NCBI RefSeq assembly: GCF_950023065.1
Contig: NC_088677.1
Coordinates: 60,351,469-60,415,468, forward strand
Direction: 5' to 3'
Length of the DNA stretch: 64,000 nucleotides
Origin: Planococcus citri
Taxonomy: Eukaryota; Arthropoda; Insecta; Hemiptera; Pseudococcidae
The notes under the pieces are model-generated. The model did not search any database. It saw nothing but the letters and a program-made list of their open reading frames with translations, and was not told the origin of the DNA. Position 1 is the first letter of the stretch; the number at the start of each line of letters is the position of its first letter. Below, piece after piece: positions 1 to 11,840 of this stretch. A program made the position numbers and the translations under genes.

Positions 1-1160
1 CAATACTGTATCAAATGGGGAGGGGGGCGAATTGGGTGCTCAAAAATGAAGCACGTATCAAATTTTGATTTTTTTTTGATTATTGGCTCGAGTTTATGGT
101 TTTCTAAAAGTTTATCACCAATCGAAAAACGAACTTCAGCACATGAAATTCTGGTTGGTGAGATGTTTTTGCATGATCTTTCAATCTGGCTTTGTCCAGT
201 TCAGAAATTTGCATCAGTTGAGAAACCTTTGTTGTTAGGAAATTAGAGTCCAGAGTCTATGCTAGGATGGGTTGTTTTTCATGTTTTTTCAAATTTTGAT
301 GCAGACTAACTGAAAATTATGGCCAAATGACCTCAATAAGACGCAGAAAACATTTCAATTTTTTTGTTCAACGCGTAACCTCTCCTCTCGGCTCGAGCTC
401 AAAGTTTTTAAAATTTGAAAATTTTTTAATTGTTTCTATGAACATTTTTTTAACAGGTATGTACTATTCTTTTTTCTTAAAAAAAAAACAGCACAAAAAT
501 ACCTAGAGATAAATTATGAAAAAAATTAGGTACTCATCCGTTGATAATACAATAAAATGAAAATAAAAGTGGAAAAAGAATCGAAAAAACTGGAATCTGC
601 TGGAAAAAACACCAAAAATTTCGTTTGATAAAATTGAAGAATGACTCCAAAAGCCTGGGAAAATAATAGGTATCTATATCACATAAAAAGATCTCAATTT
701 TTTTAAAATTTTCTCCATGACAAAAAAAATTAAAAAGACCTGGGAAAAATTAATGTAAATTTAAAAAAAAGCAATATCATTTTTTTCAGATGAAATAGGT
801 AAATAGTTATGATCATTTTTCAATTAAAAAAAAGAAAAATACGAGTACATAACGACTAACGTATATACCTGATCGACCTTCGCAGCTTTCGCGCGTAATC
901 GCAAACAAAATTGAGCTTTTTGAAATTTTTATGGGATGACTTTGCACAAAATTCATTAAAAATTGAATTTCTTAGGAACGGTTGAACTAATTTTGATCAA
1001 ATTTGAAATTTCAAAACTAGAGTACCAGCCGGACATTTCGTCATCATCTTCATCATGTTTCAAAAGCTTAAAGCTTCCAAGTTTATCGAGTGACAAAATG
1101 TTTTTTCAACATTTTTTAAAACTTATTCAATTTACCTAGAAAACGGCTGAACCAATTTCG
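1..1160. other. AT-rich intergenic or intronic sequence, no gene seen
   Basis: This stretch has long A and T runs and only short chance open frames. It lies 3' of the last exon in the direction of the IgSF gene, so it is probably intron. I recognise no repeat boundary or coding motif. Confidence 0.5.
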
Positions 1161-1179
1161 ATGAAGCTGGAAATCTCAC

Positions 1180-2060
1180 TAGGCCTGCACGATTCCTACA
1201 AAGAACTTATACGATCTTCAATTTTTGGCGAATCATTCATGACCGAACTGATCAATTTTTTGAAAGAACCATTTGTCAACGAATCGATCAATTCTTCAAT
1301 TTATGAATCAATTCGTTTGCGAATGACTCACTTATACAAATCAATTTGTTCCCGAATGATTTACGAAAAATAATTTGATTCGTTCGTGAATGATTCACCA
1401 AAAATTGAGCAAATGAATCGGTTTGTTCGCGAACGAGTCACTTATACGAATCAATTCGTTCGCGAATGATTCATCAAAAATTGAGTGTATGAATTGATCC
1501 GTTCGCGAACGAGTCAGTCATACGAATCAATTCGTTTGTGAATGATTCACTAAAAATTATTCAATTCGTTCATGAATGATTCATCAAAAATTGAGTAAAT
1601 GAATCGATTTGTTCGCGAACGAATCACTTATACGAATCGATTCGTTCGCGAATGATTCATCAAAAATTGAGTGTATGAATTGATCCGTTCGCGAACGAGT
1701 CACTTATTTGAATCGATTCGTTCGCGAATGATTCATCAAAAATTAAGTAAATGAATCGATTCGTTTTCAAACGAGTCACTTATACGAATCGATTCGTTCG
1801 CGAACGAGTCACTTATACGAATCGATTCGTTCGCGAAAGAGTCACTTATACGGATCGATTCGTTCGCGAATGAGTCACTTATACGAATCGATTCGTTCGC
1901 TAACGAGTCACTTATACGGATCGATTCGTTCGCGAACGAGTCACTTATACGGATCGATTCGTTCGCGAACGAGTCACTTATACGAATCAATTCGCTCGCG
2001 AATGATTCGCCTAGAAATCAATCAGTTTGTTCAATCGCCAATCGGTTGTGAATGATTCGA
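1180..2060. repeat. 33-bp minisatellite with a 76-bp higher-order form
   Basis: From about 1746 to 2010 the 33-bp unit (CTTATACGAATCGATTCG, then TTCGCGAACGAGTCA) repeats in near-perfect tandem. Because 33 is a multiple of 3, both strands stay open and give an 11-residue periodic peptide (minus strand ISDSFANES); this is a by-product of the array, not evidence of a gene. From about 1380 to 1750 the same unit alternates with a ~43-bp variant containing CATCAAAAATTGAG, so landmark spacings are 76 and 110 bp. Each unit contains the palindromes CGAATCGATTCG and TTCGCGAA. More degenerate copies continue to about 2280. Confidence 0.9.
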
Positions 2061-2320
2061 TTCGATTTGATTCACTTCGCTTGAAAAGAGATCAATTTCT
2101 ATACAATAGTTTCACAAAAACTGAATCAATCGTAAAATCAATTGATCCGTTTGCGAATGATTCACCAAGAAATCAATCAATTTATTTAATTACCAATCGT
2201 TCGTAAATGATTCGAATCGATTATAAATAGATCAATTACTGCAAGTGCAAAATATGTTTCAAAAAAGTGAATCAATTTGTTCGTGAAATATTTTGATTTG
2301 AAGAAAAGTCAGTCTTCTAA

Positions 2321-2336
2321 CCCCCCCCCCCCCCCC
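2321..2336. repeat. Poly-C tract (16 C)
   Basis: An uninterrupted run of 16 C follows the degenerate end of the minisatellite. The exact length may be uncertain in assembly. Confidence 0.85.
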
Positions 2337-2830
2337 TCAAAGCCCTGAGTAAAACTGAACCATACGTTTTATCTTTAAAAAATCATTTTTTTCAAACTCT
2401 TAAAAATTTATTCAAAACAATCATTTCTCAAATTCTTCAAAGTTAAGTAGGTATGCATTATACGAGTTTGTAACTTTTTCGAAAATTCTACCATTTCTAA
2501 AGATTTTGTCACCACCATAACATCCCATCGATACACTCTTAATACATCCCTACATCATTCATTCATTCGATCATTAAACCAAAAAAAAAAAACATTCAAG
2601 AGCCCCTCCAAATTATCGCGACGCAATCACTTCAACAGCGGAATGGAGAATCGCACCAGACCAGCATTAAGTATGTAGAAGAACGAGAAGCCAACGAAAA
2701 AAATCATTACCATACATCATAGTGGCTCACCTATCACCGAATAAAAATCACGTGTACTACGAGGGAGTAAAGAATGCCGCCTAATTTATTACATAATTAG
2801 ATACAGATAAGTAACACATTTTACACTCAC

Positions 2831-2952
2831 TTTTCTCGACCAAAATATGCTTGGAACTGGATTACCGGAGGCTTTACATTCCAATGTGATCGATCCTCCT
2901 TTTCTAGCGGTCAACTGGCCATTCGACGGAGACGTTCTGATACTCGGAGGAA
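2831..2952 (-). CDS. Internal exon of the same IgSF gene: first part of Ig domain 2
   Basis: This 122-nt exon is preceded by a long pyrimidine tract ending TTTTACAG and followed by the donor GTGAGT at 2830-2825. The previous exon's last base (G) plus TT here makes a Val codon, and the join reads ...HTVEIL-VPPSIRTSPSNG, exactly the conserved linker of this family. The rest contains GQLTARKGGSITLEC, with the first disulphide Cys of an I-set Ig domain, then KASGNPVPSIFW with the C-strand Trp, and ends in phase 0 after SRK. It was too short to appear as a long open frame and was found by its splice sites and motif. The remaining half of Ig2, any Ig3 or FN3 domain and the membrane anchor must lie to the left of the window. 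The matching phases make a single transcript with exon 18641-18841 very likely. Confidence 0.93.
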
Positions 2953-5900
2953 CTGTAAAAAAAAAATAAAGAGAAAAAATTCAATAAATTTTCCGCTCAA
3001 ATAAAAAAAATTCATATAAGTAGATACAGCGAAAAAAAATGTTGGCAAATGCGGTAAATTCGGCGATAAAGATAAAGATAGCAGACGTTGAAAAATCGCC
3101 TAAACGTGGTAGATCTGTACAAAGATAGGTAGCTCTGGCTAGAAACAATTTTCATTTGATGTATTTTTAATATAATGCAAATTAAAACCATTTCAGGATA
3201 AGAAGGCAATGAAGAGGGTATAAGCAATACAAGAGGGAAAAAAATGCCATCTTTTGAACAAAAAGTAAGTACGATTGGAGTGCAAGGGAGAAGAGAAAAC
3301 ACCTTTATCGCGCTGTGTGAATTTTTTTGCTCACAGTTACTACGTATAGATGAGGGTGGATGTGGATTGTGGATGAGGTTGTAATGCTCGCGAAACGCGA
3401 CTACGTGAGGTTCGCTATGCACAAAGATAAGTTTGTTTTGGTACAAGTAATTTACAAATGGAATTCTTATTGCGACGCGCAAAAAAGAATTTATGTGTTA
3501 GCCAGGGTAAGTGAGTATTCGCGGAGACAATCTGACAAATAACACGAGACATTAAGATAACAATATTTCTTTACCGCCGGAAGTGGATAAAGAGTTAAAG
3601 AAAAAGATAAACAGATAAAAGAATAGAACCGTGAATGGTTTAGGTAATGGTTTTAAGAAAGGGTCGAAAAGTACGTATACGACAACTCTGTGAGAGAGGA
3701 GGGGGGCAGAATAAGGGGGTTACACATTTACTCAAATCACGTAGCCTTTGCGAGAGAGTCCGTAAGGTCGACGTCGTTACCTAGAAAATTGATTCTGTCC
3801 CATATATTCGGCGAATGGCGAAAATTCCAACGCAGTCTCGTACGTATTATATACCTTTTCGCAACGGCGTTCTCTGCGCTCTGCCTCTTGCTACAGCCAG
3901 CTTTTTAACGTACCTACACCTCACCTCACCCGTACCTGCCTAGCTTTCTCAACAACCATCTTTCTCTCTCCCTCTCGAGCCAGCGAACGCAACTCAACAG
4001 CATCCTTTATATCACCTGGGACCTTTATAACCTCTTGAATCTGTCTTTTGCTCGGCTTCTCTCGGTGCACTTTTATTCGACTGTGAAACTCCATTTTCTT
4101 TTACAAAGACTAATGAATAGTTTTCTTTTTCCATCCCTCTGTATCACACAGTCTGCTACCATATACGCTATGGTACTCGTTACACACATTTTTTCCTTCG
4201 GTTTTCACGTCTGCTTTAGTGTGCGAGTGACTGAGAAAGGTAGAATATGTGCTGCGAGCTCTTATACGATGCGACCATGGTGAAAATACCACTTGGGTAG
4301 GATAGGTAAGACGAATTTTCATTAAACTGATTATCGACGAATAAGAAGAGCAGCAGCGGAGAACGATGAAAAGCCATCGAATAACTAGATTCGTAGACTA
4401 CAAATAGCCGTGTATTGTGAACGAGATATACCCTTCACTCGTTCTAGTCGAATTTAGTATACTCTTCGAAATCATATTCTTTCATCTCATTAAACTTATT
4501 TCATCGCTGTAGAATAAGCCCGGTGAAATTTACCATATAGTTTGGAAACTTCATCTGCCATACTAATACACGGATAAACAAAAAAAGACCATCAAATACA
4601 CTCACACGCAGTCGTCATCTTATGTGTAGGTACCTTCTAGTATACAGCATGCATGTAGTAGTTCTGCTAACCAGCATCTCAACTCGATAGTATATACTGA
4701 AGTGTATACTACACCGACAGCTTTGTTTATTATTTTGATTTCGAGTTTCAGTTCGTTACGTACGTGATCGGCAAACGAAAATTTTACATTATTTGTTTGC
4801 TTTTTAAAGACGTATACGGTGGGTAGGGTATAAAGTATCCTTCGTCTTGCACATGAACCTATCCTACTATGCTACACACACTTGCTTTTCCATGCTTTCT
4901 ACGCTTTTCTTCCAGAATATAAGTACCTGCTTTCTTCGTCTCTACTCGTTTCTCATCTCGCTATCCCTGTACATCTTTGTTTGCCTTACATAAAGTGTTT
5001 AACGTATACCTACCAGCCACACTTTCGTAAATTTTAAACGTCTCAATATTGTCGAATTTTACGGCCAAACTTTTCTCATGTCGAGATGTGCTTTTGCTTA
5101 TTGCCTTACATATATGCCTTCCTTTTAGCATTCGTATCCGTATAGCTAGATCAATTTTGATAACCCAGATTCCTGAACTATAGCGGAGCCCTGATTTAGG
5201 CCCATTAATATACGTTCTCCCAAATTCTTCAGTAAAGGTTAGCAGGGTCACCTAGAAGGGGGAGGGGACAGTTTGTCCCCGGCCCGAGCTTTCTGGAGAG
5301 CCTGGCAAAAAAGGGCTCGTGGTGAAAGAAAACCCTATTTTTTACTTCTCAGAACACAAATTTTTGAAAGCTTTTGCCCTCAGCTTGTTTTCTTTTATTT
5401 TTCAAAGTTGAAATCTCTAAAAAAAAATCATACAACTTTTAAAGTTTCAAAGTGAAAAAATGAACTTCTCCTACAAAAAGTGAGTATCGTTTTTATGCCT
5501 CTCAAAATACAAATTTTTAAAAGCTTTCGCTGACACTTGAAGCTTGTTCTGTTTTCGTTTTCGAAATTAACATCGTGAAAAAATTGTTTCAAATTGTAGA
5601 ACTTTAAAAACCAAAAATAAACTCCTTGCATAAAAAACATCGTTTTTAGTTCTTTCAGAATACAATTTTTCAGATGTTTTCGCCCTCCTTTTTTCATCGT
5701 CAAATTCCTTTTAAAAAAAGACATCGATTTTAGACCTCTCAAAACAAATTTTCAAAAACTTTCGCCCCTATTTTGGTCGGCTCGATTTTTTGTTTCTTGT
5801 TTTAAAATTTAAAAAAATTTGCATTTAGACCCCTAAAAATTCAAAACAGAAAATGAAAATTGTTATGTCGTATGAATATGATAGATATCAATTGGCAAAA

Positions 5901-7070
5901 TTGACATCTTCCCCCGTATAAGTCGGCCAATTTTCATTTGAACTCCCTCCTCCTTCTCTCTCAAAAAACCTCTTATGTTGTTTTGTCCTTAGAAATGGGT
6001 CCAAATTATATTTGCCTCTGACCCACATGGGCTCTCAACGGTCCTGAAATGATTCAAATGTACGTAGGCCGATGATGAGTAGTTCGATGTCTTTTCACAA
6101 TATATTGCAATAAAAATAATTTTCGACCAAAATTGATCACTTTATAAGCGAGGAAAATTGTTTAAAAAAATGAGATTTTTGCATTTGTGATCTGTCACGA
6201 GAAAACCAGGTTAGTATCCAAATAATCGATTTTTTTTATGGATATTGGTAGTACTCAGTGTGCAGAATCCGCCTGTAGTGGTTAAAACGTTCGCGAACGA
6301 TTCTTTTGACCCTAAATTCAAGGTTAAAAAAATAGAGCAACTACAAAAAAAGTTGGAAAATTTTTTTTGTTTGTGATTTTCTTGAAAAGTACGTATGTTT
6401 TCGGAAGTCAATATGCAAATTTTTGGGACAATCGGCCCACATTTGGAGGATTAGTGCCATTTTATTGAAATTTGAATGAGGATTAAGCTGGAAAAATCAA
6501 CTCTTTTCACCTTGAACAAGTTTTTTGAAAAAATTGAAAAACTCAATAAATAACTTTATTTTATATTACCTAGGTAATAATTCATTCTTAGTACTTTTCG
6601 CGAAATTTTTGGCGCGAAATTTAAGAAAAGCGAAAAAATCGATTTAGGGAAATTTCGATTATTGGCCTTTGACAACCCTGATTTTGAAAAAAAAAATGCC
6701 AGGTTATGTTGGCACCCCTGGTGGCCAAAAGTGGTTCAAGTTTCACGGACCTACGAATCATAGATCGCCGAACACATAGATTCAAAACTTCAAATGCCCG
6801 TCCTGTAAAATTTATGTTTTGGACACTATAACCTGGTTTTCTCGTGACATTTTGAAAGTCTTCCACACAACCATAATTAAGTACATATTAATACAAAATT
6901 TTGAAAAAAAAAGTATTTTGTACAATGCATGTACAAAGATCGACGCAGATTTTCAAACACTTTAGCTGGAGATTGGGCCATTTCCCCCAAAACATGTTGA
7001 GTAGCGACAGGGGCGAAAAAACTACAATTTGAAAAAATGCTCCATCTTTGATGCCCATTTCACCACTCCA
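2953..7070. other. Intron sequence between the two IgSF exons, left part
   Basis: From about 3.0 to 5.25 kb the sequence is higher in complexity, CpG-containing and apparently single-copy. From about 5.83 to 7.07 kb it is A/T-homopolymer-rich. No coding motif was seen. The overlapping open frames at 3012-3482 (minus) and 4035-4283 (plus) have no recognisable domain, so I do not call them genes. Confidence 0.5.
5330..5830. repeat. Degenerate ~150-bp tandem repeats
   Basis: A module of the form CAAATTTTTGAAAGCTTT followed by a CCCTCAGCTTG-like stretch and a CTCTCAAAA-like stretch recurs near 5350, 5506, 5657 and 5741. Copies are diverged and spacing is irregular (84-156 bp). Confidence 0.55.
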
Positions 7071-8663
7071 CCCAGTTGACCAAATGCTAGCAAATTTTAC
7101 GCTAGCACGAATGGTGCCGGAATTTGAGACACTTTTTTTAAAAATGCTAGCAAATCAGTAGTGATTAGGTCGCATTAACGTAGCAGAATTGAGCACAAAC
7201 AGCTAGGGTATAGCTAGCATAAAGCTAGCGAAATGCTAGCATTTTGTTAACACTTTGCTTGCAATTCTACTACGTAAATGCGACTAAATCGCGACTGATT
7301 TGCTAGCATTTTTAAAAAAAGTGTCTCAAATTCCGGCACCATTCGTGCTAGCGTAAAATTTGCTAGCATGAGGCTAGCATTTTGCTAGCGCAGGAAAAGT
7401 TTGATTATCAGGAAAATTATTTTTACTAATTAACTTTTAAAAATACTAGGAGGTGTTTTCAATCAGGTCAAGGTAGTTCTCCAATATCCAAAAATAGGCA
7501 ACTGACCTCCTACGCTAGCTCACCGCTAGCATAGCGCTAGTGAGGTGTGCCAGAGTAAGTAGAGTGGTAGCACTCTTCTTACTATCATACAAAATACTAC
7601 CTTGAGCTTATATTCAGATTGACTACATACTTTATCTAAGAGTAGCAAAGTATACCATGAGAGAGAACAACGCTAGCAATTTGCTAGCATTAAGCTAGCG
7701 CTTGGGTTAGAAGTCTCTTTATTGAAAAATAAAGTTTTTTTTTTAAATTAAAAAATTGCCAAAATTTAAAATTTAAAAATGAAATATCAAACAAACTAAA
7801 AATAAGAAATTTCAAAAACATTTGAACAACATTTTTAATGAACAAATTATACATTATAAAAAATGAAATAATTACAAGAATGATTTTTCAATAATGGAAT
7901 ATTCTTCAAAATTATTGTTCAAAGTTGAAAAGTAGCCAAAATGGAAAGGAAAAATACCTACCTGTTAAAATGAAAAGCATTAACAAATTTGAAATTTTTT
8001 TAAAAATGAAAATAAAAAATCATTGAGAAACGAAAAATTACGTATTTAGGTATCTGTTAAAAATATTTAAAAATTCCATTTAAAAAATGAAGATATGGAA
8101 GTATTTTTCTGAAAAATGGGTGAAAGAGATTCACTGAAGTTTTTCTGTACTTGCATGAGTAGGCTATGAAGGAAATGCCAGTGAAAAACATGCTAGGAAA
8201 AAAATGCCACATACTTGCTCGCATTTTGCTAGAATCTAATTCCATACAGAAAGCTAGCTGAAAAGTGAGGGCAATCAGCTAGCGTTTTTCTATTGCTAGA
8301 ATGCAAAGTAAAAGCTAGACGAGAGAGACTAGAGATCTGCTCGCATTTTGCTAGCATTAGATTGCTAGATAAATGTAAGCAGATAAATGCAAGCGTATTG
8401 CTAGTGTAGAAAAGCAAGCAATTATCCGTTAGTAAAACGCTAGCATTAAGCAAGCACAATTAGTGTGATACAAATGCTAGCTGAAAAAAGCGAGAGAATT
8501 GCTAAAGAATTGCTAGAACATAATTTGCCAGAAAAAAAGTGCTAGCAAATTGCTAGCTTTTTGCGAAAGATTTAATGCTAGCTACAAAAAGCTAGAAAAA
8601 TGCTAGCACTTTCCCAAAACGTCAGTAAAATGCTAGCAATCCGCTAGCACTTGGTCAACTGGG
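7071..8663. mobile_element. 1.6 kb non-autonomous TIR element saturated with GCTAGC
   Basis: The ends are inverted copies starting CCCAGTTGACCAA and running into TGCTAGC: 7071-7091 and the reverse complement at 8643-8663, 20 of 21 bases matching. The interior carries roughly 28 copies of the palindrome GCTAGC where fewer than one is expected, in clusters at 7085-7700 and 8250-8650. The middle (about 7710-8240) lacks them and is A-rich. No transposase frame is visible. A clear target-site duplication was not found; a 2-bp CA on each side is possible but weak. Confidence 0.75.
7085..7368. repeat. Long inverted repeat (hairpin) inside the GCTAGC element
   Basis: The arms begin TGCTAGCAAATTTTACGC and match for about 75 bases with almost no change, then continue with more differences to about 125 bases per arm. 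A short centre near 7210-7240 separates them. The structure could fold into a long hairpin and suggests one foldback module was built into the larger element. Confidence 0.85.
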
Positions 8664-11334
8664 CAGGGGCATCTTCATAGCTGAAAAATGTTGTGTCCAA
8701 CTTTCAAATCAAAATAAAAGTCTCTGCTGAATTTGCTCAAAATTTGCAGACTTTTTTTTTCACGGTCCATTCCATTCAACTGTACCCAAATTTCAATCTC
8801 TCAAATTCATCCATCGCAGTTTTGGGAATTTTGAGAATTTGCTCCCCATTTAATTCAATTTTTTTTTGAATTACAAAATCCAAAAATTTAATGTAAAGAC
8901 TCCAAAATATCTTCATACCCAGATTAGACTAAACAGTTTGAGAAATCTAAAACCTGAAATTATCCAAAGTTTCTGGTTGTTCAGCTTATATGTACTTGAT
9001 TATTACCTTTTGACGTTTTTTCATAAAAAATGGACCTTTGAATTTTAAAAAAATCGCTGAAAGTTGAAAAATGAAATTCAGCATCTGGGATTTTTCATTT
9101 TCAGATGATCAAACTCGGAACTTTTCTACTGGTTGGATTACCTATTCTGTCGTAGCATATTTTCAGTGATGAACGGATTTTTTTTTTTTTAATTTGTGAC
9201 TTTTTTCCCAATCATGGTCCACAACTTCAAGACACCTGTGAAGTCCTGCATTCTCGTCAAAATCTTTTTTTCTGTTTTTTTTCTCGGCAATGTCTGGAAT
9301 TTTGTTTAGAATCACTTCAATTTGCACCTATACCTATTTCTAACCGTTTCAAAATAATCAAATTTTCTTTACTTATCTGATTTTTTATGAGTTTTTAAAA
9401 ATATTGTTGAAATTCCAAAAACATGAAGATTTTTTAATACTACAATTTCACAGAGACTGATTGAAAACGTTGACTTTTCAGCAATAACCAAACCTTCTGA
9501 AACGGTAATTGGCTATTTCAAGTTGTTTTGGAGCCTCCACTGAGATGATCTTTTTCTTGTTTATTTTTTTTCTTCTTCAATTTCAGTCTAAAATATCTTT
9601 AAGTAGACAGATTTCATCATTTTCCAAGAGAAGTTTTTTTCATAATTTACGTACGAACCTTGATCATGCTCGAATCTAAAATAGGTATGTAGTAATCGGT
9701 ATCAAAATAAATCTGATGAGACATCTTGTACCTATAACGACATTTTCTCAAAACATGACTCCAGAGAACACTAATTGAATTAATACACAACTCATCGATG
9801 ATGAAATACACGCATTTTGACGTGCTTCCGCCCATAATCTATGTGGAATAGTTGTCGAAAGAAGAATCCTAACCCGGATATTTATCCATCTTATACCATA
9901 TAATACAAGTATTTCTGCATTCTGCAACAATTTATAACTGCGAGGGAGTAAATGGGCAGAAGACTATACGAAGCATCGTCTCACAAATACCAAGACAACT
10001 TTCTAGATACAAGTTGGACAGATTGTTTGAATTATTTCGGTAATATATAAAGTGTTTTAGAGTAAAGTTTACCCACAGCGCCGGTGAAAAGTATGTATTA
10101 CTATATACAACGAGGACGTCGAGGCAGAGCAATAACGCCTTAAATAATTTACACCTCTGCTCTCTACCTGAGTTCACTTTCGAGTATCTAATCACGTTAA
10201 CTGAACTGTGGTTAGGTACATCAGCAAGTTGAGCGAAAACCAAAACTCGTGTCTGTAAATAGTACATAGATCAGCTGAGGCATAAGGGAAAGGATTTCCT
10301 GACTAGAAAAATAAATGCAAGAGCGGTTTTACTGGTACAACTCGCGAACATTTTCTTCCTCAAGTGACACTATCCAACTACTTAGTTTTACGTAGGCCAA
10401 TAATATGTACAACGCGATGAGTTGTTTCTCTACAATAATTTTCGTATTGTCTCTAACTTTGGCAACGATTTTCACTGTCGGCTGTTGGATTTTCCTACAC
10501 CTACAACAACGAAGGAAAATACGCCACCTTCTTCAAATCCGCTCCTATCCAGACTTATTTCATGTCTGGTTAAATATTCTACGCTTTCGGTGGAATTCTT
10601 CTCGTTTTCATTCCGCTTTGCGAAGACGATGTCGACGACGATGCTTCGATGCAACAACGTACAAAACATTTAGGTCTTCACCCTACACCTACACCTACTA
10701 TACAACCCCCTTCGGAGAAAATTTCGCGTTCGTCTGACGTTTCCTTCGACTTGTGGAACGCGTTGCGGTGAACATTGAATTTTGAACTAGGGGTAATTTC
10801 AAAGTCAGTCGTCGCGAGTTTATTCTTATAGTCGAAACATTGTTGGGAAATTTTCTTGCTGAAAGATAAAAGTATAAAGATGAGAGGCGAGACGAGACGA
10901 AACCTTAGCGAAATTTCTATTCGAATGACCACCAAAGTGACCGCACTCTAATTGCGTACAACTGGCTGAAAATTTATAGCGGAGTAAATTGGTTCGCCGG
11001 GGAATACTTGGATGTCAGAAATGTCCTTTGGATATTTCGAACGAGAAACAGTCTGTAGGTATATTTTGAGTTTTTCAATATTGAAAGTATGCTTGTTTCG
11101 ATCTTGATCAAGTACATTGTTGACGTCAAATCTATTGATTTGATCTCTCCATCCCTCCTGTTCCTACTTTTCCTCCCATCTTGCCCCCTTTTCTGAATCT
11201 TATTTTTAGCCTAACAATTCTTCACAAGGAATAACTTTTTTTGGTAGGTAGGTACCTATTTAGTTTGAGAAATACAATATGTAATACGATACCTATAAGT
11301 TGAAGAAAAGCTCATAAAATGTTTATTCAAAAAA
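8664..11334. other. Intron sequence, no gene seen
   Basis: From 8.66 to about 9.64 kb the sequence is A/T-homopolymer-rich. From about 9.64 to 11.3 kb it is higher in complexity and apparently single-copy. An open frame at 10405-10737 (plus) has one hydrophobic stretch near its start, but it overlaps other frames on both strands and has no known domain, so it is not called. Confidence 0.45.
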
Positions 11335-11719
11335 TAAAAGAATTAGAATTTTTTGCTATGAGTGTAGACTGTAGATAATTTTTATCAACTTTTTCATGAA
11401 ATATGTCAGAAAGAGGTCAAAATGAGATAGCTGAATAAATTTAAACTTTTTTTGATGTTTGGAATTGAACCTTGATTTTTTCGAATTTAGATTTTTTGTG
11501 ATGAGTTCATTTCATCGAGTGTAGGGGGTTTTCAACTTTTTCAACGGATACGTAAAAATAGGGGTCAAAGGGGTCAACTTCACCAATCAAAACTTTTTTT
11601 TTGTGTTTTAAATTAAAAAATTGCATTTTTTCGCAAATTTTTAATTTTTTAAAATCAACTTTATGAAATAACGTCACCCAATTTTTTAATATGTTGTTCA
11701 GCATGAAAAGTTGTCCATA

Positions 11720-11840
11720 AGGTGCGTTTATGATTGTCCGTAACTCTTACGGCCTGTTACAGAAAAGTAAAAATTTTTTTACTCCCATAACAGACCGTAA
11801 CTTTTATTACAGTTAGTTACAGACAATCATGAACGCACCT
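11720..11840. mobile_element. 121-bp palindromic MITE
   Basis: The ends are inverted copies of AGGTGCGTTTATGATTGTC, matching for about 26 bases with two or three differences, and the inner halves remain partly complementary. The intact relative at about 39850 reads straight through (CCATAATAATAT), so this is a real insertion with an observed empty site. ATA lies on both sides, but whether it is a target duplication is unclear because the empty copy carries two ATA units. Confidence 0.85.

Noticed and set aside
1736..2055. Overlapping 84- and 61-codon open frames with 11-residue repeats on both strands
   Set aside because: The 33-bp period keeps all frames open; both strands give periodic peptides, so the frames reflect the minisatellite rather than a gene.
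2640..2725. Short hydrophobic minus-strand frame just 3' of the Ig2 exon, resembling a C-terminal anchor
   Set aside because: No convincing acceptor joins it in frame, and half of Ig2 plus any later domains would be missing. A chance frame is more likely.
3012..3482. 156-codon minus-strand frame, the longest in the window
   Set aside because: Composition looks like translated A/T-rich intron, with no domain, and it lies inside the defined IgSF intron on the same strand.
10405..10737. 110-codon plus-strand frame with a hydrophobic segment
   Set aside because: Other frames on both strands overlap it, no known domain is visible and there are no clear splice or start signals.
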